Shown here: positions 33,107-46,676 of the stretch, in pieces
How positions within the stretch are numbered: the first letter of the stretch is position 1
Layout of the letters: each line of letters begins with the position of its first letter
NCBI RefSeq assembly: GCF_021555175.1
Contig: NZ_JAKGRW010000027.1
Span: 1-64,000, forward strand
DNA length: 64,000 nt
Direction of reading: 5' to 3'
From: Nocardioides alcanivorans
GTDB lineage: Bacteria; Actinomycetota; Actinomycetes; Propionibacteriales; Nocardioidaceae
Notes under the pieces: generated by a model
The model's database searches: none
Seen by the model: the letters and a program-made list of their open reading frames with translations, nothing else
What the model was told of the DNA's origin: nothing
Program-made: the position numbers and the translations under genes

Positions 33107-35140
33107 GTGACCACGACCGGTCCCGACCTGCGACTCCAGCCTGAGCCGGAGTCGGTCTTTCCCCGTCTCGAGCCCCGGCTCGCCTCGGTGCAGAAGCCGA
33201 TCCAGTACGTCGGTGGCGAGCTCAACTCGACCCACAAGGAGTGGAACTGCGGGGCGGAGACCGAGGAGGGTGTCACCGTCCGCTGGGCGCTGATGTATCC
33301 CGACGCCTACGAGGTCGGCCTGCCCAACCAGGGCGTGCAGATCCTCTACGAAGTGCTCAACGAGCGTGACTGGCTCATCGCCGAGCGCACCTACTCGGTC
33401 TGGCCCGACCTCGAGCAGGTGATGCGGACCGGCGACGAGCAGGGGCCGATCCCGCAGTTCACCGTCGATGGGCATCGCCCGGTGGGCTCCTTCGACCTCT
33501 TCGGCATCAGCTTCTCGACCGAGCTGGGCTACACCAACATGCTCAACGCCATCGACCTCGCCGGGATCCCGTTGCACGCGGTCGACCGCGGTGAGGGCGA
33601 CCCGATCGTGATCGCCGGCGGTCACGCCTCCTTCAACCCGGAGCCCATCGCCGACTTCATCGACGCGGCCGTGCCCGGTGACGGCGAGGAGGTCGTGCTG
33701 AAGATCTCCGAGGTGGTGCGCGAGTGGAAGCAGCACTGCGCCGACAACGGTGGTGCCTTCGACAGCGGTCGTACGCCGCGCGACGAGCTGCTCTTCCGGC
33801 TGGCCGCCACGGGCGGTGTCTATGTGCCGAAGTTCTACGACGTCTCCTACGACGACACCTCCGGCGAGATCGCCGCAGTCGTCCCCAACCTTCCGGGCGT
33901 GCCGGCCCGGATCCGCAAGCACACCCTCATGGACCTCGACGCCTGGCCCTACCCGGCCAAGCCCTTGGTGCCGCTCGCCGAGACGGTGCATGAACGCTTC
34001 TCCGTCGAGATCTTCCGTGGCTGCACCCGTGGCTGCCGCTTCTGCCAGGCCGGCATGATCACCCGGCCGGTGCGCGAGCGCTCCATCACCACCATCGGTG
34101 ACATGGTGGAGAACGGCATCCGCAAGTCCGGCTTCGAGGAGGTCGGCCTGCTGTCACTCTCCAGCGCCGACCACACCGAGATCGCCGAGGTGGCCGAGGG
34201 ACTGGCCGACCGCTACGAGGGGTCCAACGTCTCGTTGTCGCTGCCCTCGACGCGGGTCGACGCGTTCAACATCTCGCTCGCCAACGAGTTCTCCCGCAAC
34301 GGCCGTCGCTCGGGGTTGACCTTCGCGCCCGAGGGTGGCTCGGAGCGCCTGCGCAAGGTCATCAACAAGATGGTCACCGAGGAAGACCTCATCCGGACCG
34401 TCGCGGCGGCGTACTCCCACGGCTGGCGGCAGGTGAAGCTCTACTTCATGTGTGGCCTGCCGACCGAGACCGACGAAGACGTGCTCGGCATCGCCGACCT
34501 GGCGAAGAAGGTCATCGCCAAGGGACGTGAGGTGTCGGGCCGCAACGACATCCGTTGCACCGTCTCCATCGGTGGTTTCGTGCCGAAGTCGCACACCCCG
34601 TTCCAGTGGGCGGCGCAACTCGACCCCGAGACCACCGACGAGCGGCTGCGCCAGCTGCGCGACGAGGTGCGCAACGACAAGCGCTACGGCCGCGCCATCG
34701 GCTTCCGATACCACGATGGCAAGCCGGGCCTGATCGAAGGACTGCTGTCGCGTGGTGACCGCCGCGTCGGCCGCATCATCGAGGAGGTCTGGCGCGACGG
34801 CGGCCGGTTCGACGGCTGGAGCGAGCACTTCAGCTTCGACCGGTGGAGCGAGGCCAGTGAGCGCGGGCTCGAAGGCACCGGTGTCGACCTGCTGTGGTTC
34901 ACCACCCGCGAGCGTGGCTACGACGAGGTGCTGCCCTGGGACCACCTCGACTCGGGTCTCGACAAGGACTGGCTGTGGGGCGACTGGGAGGACGCCCTGG
35001 CGGCGGCCGACGGCGAGGACATCGAGATCGAGGACTGCCGCTGGACGCCCTGCTACGACTGTGGCGTGTGCCCCGAGATGTCCACCGAGATCCAGATCGG
35101 CCCCACGGGCCAGAAGCTACTGCCGCTGTCAGTCGTCTGA
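33107..35140 (+). CDS. B12-binding-type radical SAM protein, TIGR03960 family
   Basis: 677 residues. The radical SAM cluster motif CTRGCRFC (Cys at about residues 306, 310, 313) follows a cobalamin-binding-like N-terminal domain, and YDCGVCPE at the C-terminus holds further cysteines. The family is found next to TIGR03936 (DUF2344) genes and is linked to tRNA or rRNA modification only by context. The last ~20 codons appear twice in the window: here, and again at 36568-36633 with synonymous changes. The copy attached here uses cta and tca, unusual for this genome, and so probably arrived with the island. The product is unchanged. Confidence 0.92.
   Translation: MTTTGPDLRLQPEPESVFPRLEPRLASVQKPIQYVGGELNSTHKEWNCGAETEEGVTVRWALMYPDAYEVGLPNQGVQILYEVLNERDWLIAERTYSVWPDLEQVMRTGDEQGPIPQFTVDGHRPVGSFDLFGISFSTELGYTNMLNAIDLAGIPLHAVDRGEGDPIVIAGGHASFNPEPIADFIDAAVPGDGEEVVLKISEVVREWKQHCADNGGAFDSGRTPRDELLFRLAATGGVYVPKFYDVSYDDTSGEIAAVVPNLPGVPARIRKHTLMDLDAWPYPAKPLVPLAETVHERFSVEIFRGCTRGCRFCQAGMITRPVRERSITTIGDMVENGIRKSGFEEVGLLSLSSADHTEIAEVAEGLADRYEGSNVSLSLPSTRVDAFNISLANEFSRNGRRSGLTFAPEGGSERLRKVINKMVTEEDLIRTVAAAYSHGWRQVKLYFMCGLPTETDEDVLGIADLAKKVIAKGREVSGRNDIRCTVSIGGFVPKSHTPFQWAAQLDPETTDERLRQLRDEVRNDKRYGRAIGFRYHDGKPGLIEGLLSRGDRRVGRIIEEVWRDGGRFDGWSEHFSFDRWSEASERGLEGTGVDLLWFTTRERGYDEVLPWDHLDSGLDKDWLWGDWEDALAAADGEDIEIEDCRWTPCYDCGVCPEMSTEIQIGPTGQKLLPLSVV
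35074..35109 (+). repeat. Left copy of 36-bp direct repeat (attL-like)
   Basis: Identical over 36 bp to 36568-36603. It lies in the 3' end of the radical SAM gene. The next 31 bp to the stop codon encode the same residues (QKLLPLSVV) in both copies, with several synonymous differences. This pattern is expected when an integrative element targets a gene end and supplies a replacement end. Confidence 0.85.
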
Positions 35141-35536
35141 CCTGGGCAAACGCGGTCCTGCAGTCGGGCTGTGTAACTGAGAGTTAGAAACATCGTCTTT
35201 CGCTTCCGGAGTCGCGATGCACCAGACTCGATGCGTGATGACAGTGGGTGCCCCGGTTGAATGGCGATTGACAGGCCGTATCGAGTCCTAAAACGGCATC
35301 CAGAGCCGGCGGGTATCGAGTCGCTGCTAGGGGGCGGTTGCCCGCCGCTGTCGTCGACGCCTATAACCGGGATACGGGGCTCTCCTTCAGAGAGACCTCA
35401 GGGCGAAGGAGCCAGGCGACGGTCACCATGGAGCAGATTGAAGACCTTAAGAAACGCCGCTCAACGGTTTCGGAGATCAGCTGCGAGATCGTGATCGTCA
35501 CGGAGTGCGGAGAGGTTCCTTCGACCCCTCCTTGCT
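35141..35536. other. Left part of the island, no supported gene
   Basis: Between the new radical SAM stop and the end of the TIR gene I see two overlapping short frames (35261-35494 and 35338-35580), neither with a ribosome site or family match. The stretch TVTMEQIEDLKKRR in the second recalls the start of a helix-turn-helix of small recombinases, but too little is left to call it. Confidence 0.5.
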
Positions 35537-36490
35537 TCATGTGCCTGGCCGGAACTCCGGGGTACAGGTTTCCGGAATGAAGTAGCGGAAAGTGATGCGC
35601 GGTTCGCCAGTTAGAGACGTCTCGCGGACTTCGATTTCGTCCACGAAGACGGCTGCCCAGTAGCCGTTGACGTTGCTCACGACTGCTGCGTCCCCGGTCT
35701 TGATGACGCGCGCCCTACTGGAGCCGTCGTACTGAGATGCGTCTCCTATGTGGGAGGGCTCGGTCGCGTCTCTTGCTAGTGCGACTGTCCTAATGTCGGC
35801 CGGGTCGTGATAGATCACTACGCTATCGGGTCCGCTGACGCTAAACGCGAGGGTGAAGGATCGGTCGCCCGCGCCAATCACATACTGCCCGTCGTCGTTG
35901 CTGTGGTCGAACTGCACGGTGCCACTCAGTCCTGGCGAGACGTAACGACCTTTGCTCCAGCTTACTGCTGATCGGACTTCGCTATCGGGGTGAAGTAGGA
36001 AGGGATTCCTGCCAAGCGGTGGCTTAGGTGTTGCTTCCATGCCGTGTAGGTCCTGGAGGAGTTCGAAGTACGCATCCTCGTACCTTTCAGGCGCCCGCAT
36101 ATCGACGTACTTCGCAGCCCCGAGAAAGCGCGGCAAGGCGGCGAAAGGATTGCTTCGCAGCACAGGGATGATGCGGTGTCCAGCCAGATTGGCCATGAGA
36201 GTTGGAGTGATCACTCTCCTCTCGTAACCGACGCCGCCCTCAGCGTTGTCCGCCTTCGATGTGTACGTGTCCGAAGCGATGGCGACCACGCGGAACTCGA
36301 TGTCGGCGGACTGCTCCATAAATAGGCTCAGATCGGAGCCGAGCGAGGTATCCCAACGATCGAGGACAACATCGACGCCATCATGACGAAGCCGGGTCGC
36401 CAGTTGCAGCACCCAATCCATATGCTCCGCGTTGTCCCAGGAGTAGGAGATGAAAGCCTTTGGCGGAATAGAGGGCGCGACGGTGGACAT
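35537..36490 (-). CDS. TIR-domain protein with uncharacterised C-terminal domain
   Basis: 317 residues if started at ATG 36490 (MSTVAPSIPPKAF); ATG 36517 is an alternative and neither has a good ribosome site. Residues ~10-135 are a bacterial TIR domain: KAFISYSWDNAEH at strand A, LRHDGVDVVLDRWD, FRVVAIASDTYTSKAD, and GGVGYERRVI, whose Glu sits where NAD-cleaving TIR enzymes keep theirs. From ~175 on is a separate beta-rich domain (SKGRYVSPGLSGTVQFDHSN, YWAAVFVDEIEV) I cannot name. Many bacterial TIR proteins are phage-defence NADases; this one has no partner gene on the island, so it would act alone or sense through its C-terminus. Codon use is less GC-rich than the flanking genes, consistent with transfer. 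Confidence 0.8.
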   Translation of the reverse strand: MSTVAPSIPPKAFISYSWDNAEHMDWVLQLATRLRHDGVDVVLDRWDTSLGSDLSLFMEQSADIEFRVVAIASDTYTSKADNAEGGVGYERRVITPTLMANLAGHRIIPVLRSNPFAALPRFLGAAKYVDMRAPERYEDAYFELLQDLHGMEATPKPPLGRNPFLLHPDSEVRSAVSWSKGRYVSPGLSGTVQFDHSNDDGQYVIGAGDRSFTLAFSVSGPDSVVIYHDPADIRTVALARDATEPSHIGDASQYDGSSRARVIKTGDAAVVSNVNGYWAAVFVDEIEVRETSLTGEPRITFRYFIPETCTPEFRPGT

Positions 36491-36567
36491 GTCGTGAGTG
36501 TCCCAGAAGACTGACATGGCTGGGAGGCGGGCTGCGGTCGTGGATATCTTTAACGTCCCATCTGCCA

Positions 36568-36603
36568 CGAGATGTCCACCGAGATCCAGATCGGCCCCAC
36601 GGG
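36568..36603 (+). repeat. Right copy of 36-bp direct repeat (attR-like), with orphan gene end to 36633
   Basis: Same 36 bp as 35074-35109. It is followed by codons for QKLLPLSVV and a TGA at 36631-36633, the apparent original end of the radical SAM gene, with the host's codon preferences (ttg, ccc, gtg). Confidence 0.85.
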
Positions 36604-36704
36604 TCAGAAGTTGCTGCCCCTGTCCGTGGTGTGACGACTGACTACGGTCGCCACGCTGACCAAAGCGGTTCATGTGAACCCCTTGGGTGGTGGGCACGGT
36701 CAAT

Positions 36705-36746
36705 CCGCTGACCGAAGGGGTTCATGTGAACCCCTTTGGTCAGCGG
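36705..36746. terminator. Bidirectional terminator after the radical SAM gene's original end
   Basis: A 42-nt near-perfect palindrome, arms ccgctgaccgaaggggttca and the facing tgaacccctttggtcagcgg. A related but imperfect copy (cgctgaccaaagcggttcatg) lies just before it at about 36654. It separates convergent genes. Confidence 0.8.
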
Positions 36747-36750
36747 GGTC

Positions 36751-37911
36751 CTACGCCGGCTCGCGCAGCTCGTCCTCGACGTACCGGGGCCGGGCAGCCT
36801 GGAGACCCACGAACAGTTGCGGGACGGTGAGGGCGAGCAGGAACCAGAGTGGGATCGTCCAACCGCCCGTGGCGTCGTAGAGCACGCCGACGGTGAACGG
36901 GCCGATCGCCGCGATGATGTAGCCGACCGACTGGGTGAAGCCGGAGAGCGCCGCGGTGCCGGCGGGTGTGCGGGTCCGCAGGCCGATCATGACCAGCACC
37001 AGGGGGAAGCTGCAGGCCCCGACACCGATGAGCAAGGCCCACAGGACGGCCAGGTCGTGCGGCGCGAGCATGAGGCCGATGTAGCCGACTGGATAGCACG
37101 ACAGCACGGCCATCAGGATGCCCCGCTGATCGGCACGTCGCGCGGCAGCAGCCGGGATCCACAGCGACAGCGGGATGCTCACGGCGGCGACGATGCCCAC
37201 GAGGTTGCCGGCGGTGGCGGGCGAGTAGCCGGCGTCACGCCAGAGTTGCGCGAACCAGCCGAAGACGGCGTAGGCCTGGATCGATTGCAGGCCGAAGAAG
37301 ACCGCCATCATCCAGCCGAGTCGGGTCCGCGCGACGTCTCCCAAGGAGATCTCGCTCTTCTTCCGCTCGACCTGCTTGTCGTGGACGATCAGCGAGAGCC
37401 ACGGCAGGGCGGAGACGGCCGCGACCACTGCCCAGACGCCCAGGCCGACGCGCCAGCTGTCGAACGCCTCGCTGATCGGGACCGTCAGCATGAGCGCTGC
37501 GGTGAGGCCGATCGCCAACGACGTGGTGTAGGCCGCGGTCATGATGCCGATGCGGGTCGGGAAGTGCAGCTTGATCAGCGACGGGAGCAGCACGTTGGTG
37601 GCCGCCATGCCGGCCAGCGCCAGCATCGTCAGGAGCAGGAACAGGGCAGGGGAGTGCACCAGAGCTCGTCCGGCCAGCCCGGCCACCACGCCCAGCAGGC
37701 CGATCAGCGTCACCCGGTGGACTCCCACCTTGGTGGCAGCCCAGGGGGAGAGGGCACCGAAGCCGGCGAACGCGACGACCGGCAACGAGGTGAGCACACC
37801 CGCCACGGTGTGCGACATCCCCAGCCCGTCGGTGACCTCGGCGAGCACCGGGCCCACGCTGACGGCAGCGGGGCGGAGATTGACCGCGACGGTCAAGATG
37901 CCGATGAGCAC
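36751..37911 (-). CDS. MFS transporter, CynX/NimT type
   Basis: 386 residues with about twelve membrane segments. It matches the cyanate/nitroimidazole-transporter-like MFS group (ILTVAVNLRPAAVSVGPVL at the start, GLQSIQAYAVFGWFAQLW in helix 7, GFTQSVGYIIAAIGPF in helix 10). The GTG at 37911 leaves no residues before helix 1. Restoring one C in the run facing 37923-37928 would extend it to a GTG at 37958 (SVSRPRSSFSPQRLLVLIG), which I think is the true start. Substrate unknown. An inverted repeat (gggagac..gtctccc) at 37946-37976 overlaps the promoter region. Confidence 0.83.
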   Translation of the reverse strand: MLIGILTVAVNLRPAAVSVGPVLAEVTDGLGMSHTVAGVLTSLPVVAFAGFGALSPWAATKVGVHRVTLIGLLGVVAGLAGRALVHSPALFLLLTMLALAGMAATNVLLPSLIKLHFPTRIGIMTAAYTTSLAIGLTAALMLTVPISEAFDSWRVGLGVWAVVAAVSALPWLSLIVHDKQVERKKSEISLGDVARTRLGWMMAVFFGLQSIQAYAVFGWFAQLWRDAGYSPATAGNLVGIVAAVSIPLSLWIPAAAARRADQRGILMAVLSCYPVGYIGLMLAPHDLAVLWALLIGVGACSFPLVLVMIGLRTRTPAGTAALSGFTQSVGYIIAAIGPFTVGVLYDATGGWTIPLWFLLALTVPQLFVGLQAARPRYVEDELREPA

Positions 37912-38000
37912 CAGCAGACGCTGGGGGAGAACGACGAACGGGGCCGGGAGACAGACACGTCCTGTATCGTCTCCCGACCCCGTTCGACGCGGCCTCGCGG

Positions 38001-38025
38001 GGTCTCGCGGGGCTCGACCAACGAC
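38001..38025. repeat. REP-type element, second copy
   Basis: ggtctcg, five bases, ctcgaccaacgac: the same core as the element inside valS, here between the MFS gene and the DUF4190 gene. Confidence 0.55.
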
Positions 38026-38050
38026 TGCGGTGCAGCCAGGCCTCAGTCGT
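38021..38050. terminator. Candidate terminator downstream of the DUF4190 gene
   Basis: acgactg pairs with cagtcgt around 16 nt, 14 nt past the end of the minus-strand gene. Weak. Confidence 0.4.
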
Positions 38051-38063
38051 GACCCACGCTCGC

Positions 38064-38860
38064 TCAGTCCACGTAGCTCTTGTCGAGCTTGCCGCTGTCG
38101 GCCTCGATGAAGCAGATGACGGTGTCACCTGCGCTCGGGTCCTTCGGGTCCTCGGTCGCCCAGCGCACGATGCCCCGTTTGCCGTCCGCCTCGAGCTTGT
38201 CCAACGGTGCCTCGCCGCTGCTGCACGTGGTCAGCGTCGCGTTGCCGCCGTTGTCGTCGATGGCCCGTGCGTCATCGGCGGAGAGCTTCTCCACGGCGTA
38301 GATCTGGCCGTCGTGCTTGTCGCCGCAGTCCTTCTTGCGCAGCATGATCGTGTTGTCGTCGCCGTCGTCGATGTTGATGCACTGGCCGACCTCGGCGTTG
38401 TCCGGCGTCACCGTGTTGTTGACGACCCACACGACGGCGATGATCCCGCCCACCAGGATGAGCGTGCCGATGATGCCGACCGGGATCGCGGCGATCGCGG
38501 CCCAGCGGCCCTTGCGCTGGTTGTTCTTGGTGCGCTTGAGACCGAAGAACGACAGGATCAGGCCGACGAGCGACAGGCAGCAGGTGAGGCTGAGCACGAA
38601 CGCCGTGATCGAGACGCCGTCGGTCGACCGCGCGGCGTCGTTGCCGCCCTGCCACTGGCCGTACGGCTGCCCGTACTGCCCCGCCTGCTGATCGCCGTAC
38701 TGCGGCTGACCGTACTGGGGCTGGCCGTACTGGGGTTGACCGTACGGGGGCTGGTCCTGGCTGGATTGCCCGTAGGACTGGTGGGTGGGCGGAGGCGGGT
38801 AGTCGCCACCGGGGTTCTCGGGGGTGTCCCCGGAGCCGGGGTAGGAGGGGGCTCGCTCAT
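38064..38860 (-). CDS. DUF4190 / septum-formation-type membrane protein
   Basis: About 265 residues after restoring one C in the run facing 38847-38851. The corrected N-terminus is Pro/Gln/Tyr/Gly-rich with repeated QPQYG units. Two membrane segments follow (ITAFVLSLTCCLSLVGLILSFFGL and AAIPVGIIGTLILVGGIIAVVWVV), then an extracellular domain with paired cysteines (VGQCINID, KKDCGDKHDGQIYAV, VICFIEAD) of the septum-formation (pfam13845-like) type. Role unknown. One nt after the next minus-strand gene, so the two form an operon of like proteins. Confidence 0.8.
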
Positions 38861-38861
38861 C

Positions 38862-39461
38862 TCAGTCCTCTGTCTGCGGTGTGGCGGAGGTGTCCACAAC
38901 GGTTCCGGTCATCTTCTCTCCCGCACGGCTGCGCAGGAAACACACCACCCGGGTGTCGGGTGAGATCTTCCGTGTCACGGCTAGTGGACGCACCTCGAAA
39001 CCGCGCTCCGTCACGGAGCGGAGGCTGCTGCCGACGGCGTCGAGCAGGTCGCCGCACCGGACACCGGCGGAGTCGAGATCGGTGACCTCGTCTCCCGCGT
39101 CGAAGGTGGCGAAGACCTCTCCGTCGTGCTCGTCCTCGCAGTCGACGTGCTCCAGGTTTGCGAGATCGGCGCCGGCCTGTCCCAGCTCCGGGCTGCTCAA
39201 GCAGTCGCCGGGCTCGAGTTCGCTCAGCGCGAGCGGCGAAGGTGCGTTTCCGCGGATCCACAGCACCACACCGGTGGCGACCACACCGACCAGCAGGAAG
39301 CCAACGAGGATGCGGACCACGTTGGGCCCCCAGCCGCGAGGCGTACGTCGACGGTGGCCACGGGCGTCCTCGCTGCCCTCCCGGGGCGCGAGCTGGCCGC
39401 GCCACAGGGGTTGCTCGGAGGGGTCCTCCGGAGGTGGGGACGGCGTGGCGCGTTGGGGCAC
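38862..39461 (-). CDS. Septum-formation-type membrane protein
   Basis: 199 residues from GTG 39461. A proline-rich, charged cytoplasmic head, one membrane segment (NVVRILVGFLLVGVVATGVVLWI) and an exported domain with GDCLSSPEL, HVDCEDEHDGEVFATF and TRVVCFLRS, the same cysteine pattern as the DUF4190 protein beside it. The domain is named for septum formation but its action is not established. Confidence 0.8.
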   Translation of the reverse strand: MPQRATPSPPPEDPSEQPLWRGQLAPREGSEDARGHRRRTPRGWGPNVVRILVGFLLVGVVATGVVLWIRGNAPSPLALSELEPGDCLSSPELGQAGADLANLEHVDCEDEHDGEVFATFDAGDEVTDLDSAGVRCGDLLDAVGSSLRSVTERGFEVRPLAVTRKISPDTRVVCFLRSRAGEKMTGTVVDTSATPQTED

Positions 39462-39538
39462 GTCACTCCTCTCTCCAGCGACTCGCGGTCAGGGTACCGG
39501 GGTCGACGCAGCGTTGGCGGCACCGCCACACTGGCCTC

Positions 39539-40719
39539 ATGCTGCACATCAGTGATGCGGAGCGACGTCGCCGGATCCGCGCCCGCCACGGGATCGACCC
39601 CGCCCACCGCCGACCCGACATCGAGACCGCGGTGGGTGACATGACCGTGCTCCATGCGACGGACAGTTCCACCGTCCACCTGTCGTTGCTGGCCCGGGTC
39701 GACGCCGTCACTGTCGCCGATGTCGACGATGCGCTCCACGGCCGGCGCTCGGTGGTGCGGCAGCTGGCGATGCGACGCACCCTCTTCGGGGTGCCCCGGG
39801 ACCTGCTCGGCGATGTCGTCGGCAGCGCCGGGGCGAGGTTGGTGACCCAGCAGCGCAACGCATTGGTGAAGGACGTCGAGCGGTGCGGCCTCGCCCGGGA
39901 CGGAACCATGTGGCTGCGGGATGCGGAGTCGGCGGTCAACGAGTTCCTGGCCGGGGGCGGTCAGTTCACGGCCGCGGAGCTCCGCAAGCAGGTGCCCGCG
40001 GTGGCGGGCATGCTGCACATGGCCCCGGGCAAGTCCTACGGAGGTGAGGTACCGGTCGCGCCACGCGTGCTCACCGTGCTCAGCGCGGCGGGGGACGTGG
40101 TGCGGGCCAGGCAGACCCATCATTGGCGACTCAACAAGCCGACGTGGGCGTCGATGACCGAGTGGTTGGGCGAACCGCTCGTCGCCAACGAGTCCGCGGC
40201 CGGCTATGCAACGCTCGTCGAGCGTTGGCTGCGCACCTTCGCTCCGGGCACCGAGGACGACATCGTCTGGTGGCTCGGCGCCACCAAGGCGGCCGTACGG
40301 CGCGCGCTCACCGACCTCGGAGCCGTGCCGGTGTCGCTCGACGACGGCGGCACCGGATGGGTGCTTCCCGACGACCTCGACGAGACCCCCGAAGGGGACA
40401 CGTGGGTGGCCCTGCTGCCCGCCCTCGACCCGACGGTGATGGGCTGGAAGCAGCGCGACTTCCTCCTCGGCGGACTCGTGGAGCCGCTCTTCGACGGCCG
40501 GGGAACGCCGGCTCCACGGCCTGGGTCAACGCTCGCCCGGTGGGATGCTGGATCCAAGGCCCCGGTGGCGAGGTGCGGATCGCCTATCTGGTCGACGTGC
40601 CCGCCTCGGCACGCAGGGCGCTCGAGGCTGAGGGGGAGCGGATCGCAGCGTGGTGCGACGGGGTCCCGGTGAACTCGATCTGGATCTCGCAGGCCATGAG
40701 GGTCGCCCTCGGGACCTGA
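39539..40719 (+). CDS. Winged-helix DNA-binding protein (HTH_42 / AlkZ-like)
   Basis: About 393 residues after restoring a G in 40500-40503. It matches the winged-helix family that includes DNA crosslink glycosylases: SLLARVDAVTVADVDDAL at the N-terminus, a winged-helix repeat, ARQTHHWRLNKPTWASM, and the LLPALDPTVMGWKQRDF segment. Family members AlkZ and YcaQ unhook interstrand crosslinks. The usual QxQ or QxD catalytic signature is not obvious here, so activity is uncertain. Confidence 0.75.
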
Positions 40720-40768
40720 TCCGTGCCGCGATGCCCGGGACCGGCTCGCGCGCCGGTATCGTGCGGCC

Positions 40769-41472
40769 GTGCGTGAACAGCCCGAGCAGCAAGCCCCGCC
40801 CGTCCAACGGCTCCGGATCCGCTATGCCAAACGCGGTCGGATGCGCTTCACCAGCCACCGCGACTTCAGCCGCGCCTTCGAGCGCGCCGTCTTCCGCGCG
40901 CGGATCCCGATGGCCTACTCCTCGGGCTTCAACCCGCACCCCCGGATCTCGTACGCCGGCGCCGCGCCCACCGGCTCAGCGAGCGAGGCCGAGTTCCTCG
41001 AGATCGCACTCGCCGAGGTGGTGGTGCCCGACGACATCGCTCGCCAGCTGGGGAGGTGATGCCGGAGGGACTCGACATCATGCAGGTGGTCGAGAGCGTG
41101 CCCGGCTCCCTCGCCGATCGCCTCGAGGGCAGCCGCTGGCAGATCACCTTGCCGCAGTCGGTCGACGTCGTCGGTTCGGCAGTGGCGTGGTTCCTCGGTC
41201 AGGAGGCCGTCGAGGTGCAGCGGATGACCAAGAAGGGGTTGCGCATCTTCGACTGCCGCGCCGCGGTGGTCTCCCTGGCCGCTGAGCCCGCTGACGCGGG
41301 CTCCCGGATCGACCTCGTGCTGCGGCACGGCACGCCGAGTGTCCGCCCTGACGACGTGCTCGGTGCGCTCTCCGAGCAGACCGGTGCGGCCCTGGGGGAG
41401 CGGGCCCTCCTCACCCGCCTCGAACAGGGTCCGCTCAGCGACGACGGCGTCGTCGGCGACCCGCTGGCCTGA
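40769..41472 (+). CDS. TIGR03936 / DUF2344 family protein
   Basis: About 234 residues after restoring a G in 41050-41053; corrected, the join reads IARQLGEVMPEGLDIMQ. Conserved RIRYAKRGRMRFTSHRDFSRAFERA and SSGFNPHPRISYAGAAPTG are typical. The family normally sits directly after, or is fused to, TIGR03960 radical SAM proteins and precedes rne. Here 5.6 kb separates it from that partner. A TATCGT 6 nt before the GTG suggests a leaderless start. Function unknown, RNA modification suspected from context. Confidence 0.88.
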
Positions 41473-41833
41473 GCCGGTCCGAGCCGAGATCTGGGCGCGA
41501 CCCGCTGCGCGGAATGAACCGATGCGGTGGGTCGTGTGCGATACTCGCCCTCAGGTCGTCGTGACGCGGTTCGCCGCGCACCCCGACCCGACGACGTTCT
41601 CGCCGGACCGCAGGGTTCGGCACACTGAGTGACGACGGCGACCAACGGACCGCGACGTGGCCTGCGCTGGTGACAGAAGCGCTGGTCTTGCGACCGCGGC
41701 GGGTGGGCACGGTTGGCACCAGTGACGCGAAGCGGAGGGCTTCGTCGCCACCCGAAGGCTTGACGTCCCCGGCACTCGTGTCGGGAGGCGGTGACCAGGT
41801 GGTGCCGTGAGGGCATCGCCGAGGAGCGTGAAC
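41473..41833 (+). promoter_or_regulatory. Intergenic leader of rne
   Basis: 361 bp without a gene. It contains a probable extended -10 (tgtgcgatact near 41536-41546), leaving a roughly 290-nt leader with possible stems (gcgaagcggagggcttcg near 41736). RNase E genes elsewhere are autoregulated through long leaders; that this one works so is inference. Confidence 0.4.
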
Positions 41834-46657
<4,824 letters not shown>

Positions 46658-46676
46658 GTGCAGAGAACCTGACCGA

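Larger units (their letters stand above)
35110..36567. mobile_element. Small island inserted in the 3' end of the radical SAM gene
   Basis: About 1.5 kb bounded by 36-bp direct repeats of coding sequence. It is visibly lower in GC than its flanks and holds one clear gene (TIR-domain, minus strand) plus a non-coding or decayed left part. No integrase is seen. It may be the remnant of a larger element or one mobilised in trans. The right repeat would be the host's original gene end, now followed by the native hairpin. Confidence 0.75.

Noticed and set aside
35338-35580. An 80-codon frame in the island with a faint recombinase helix-turn-helix look (TVTMEQIEDLKKRR)
   Set aside because: TTG start without ribosome site, overlap with the TIR gene end, and too short for a confident match.
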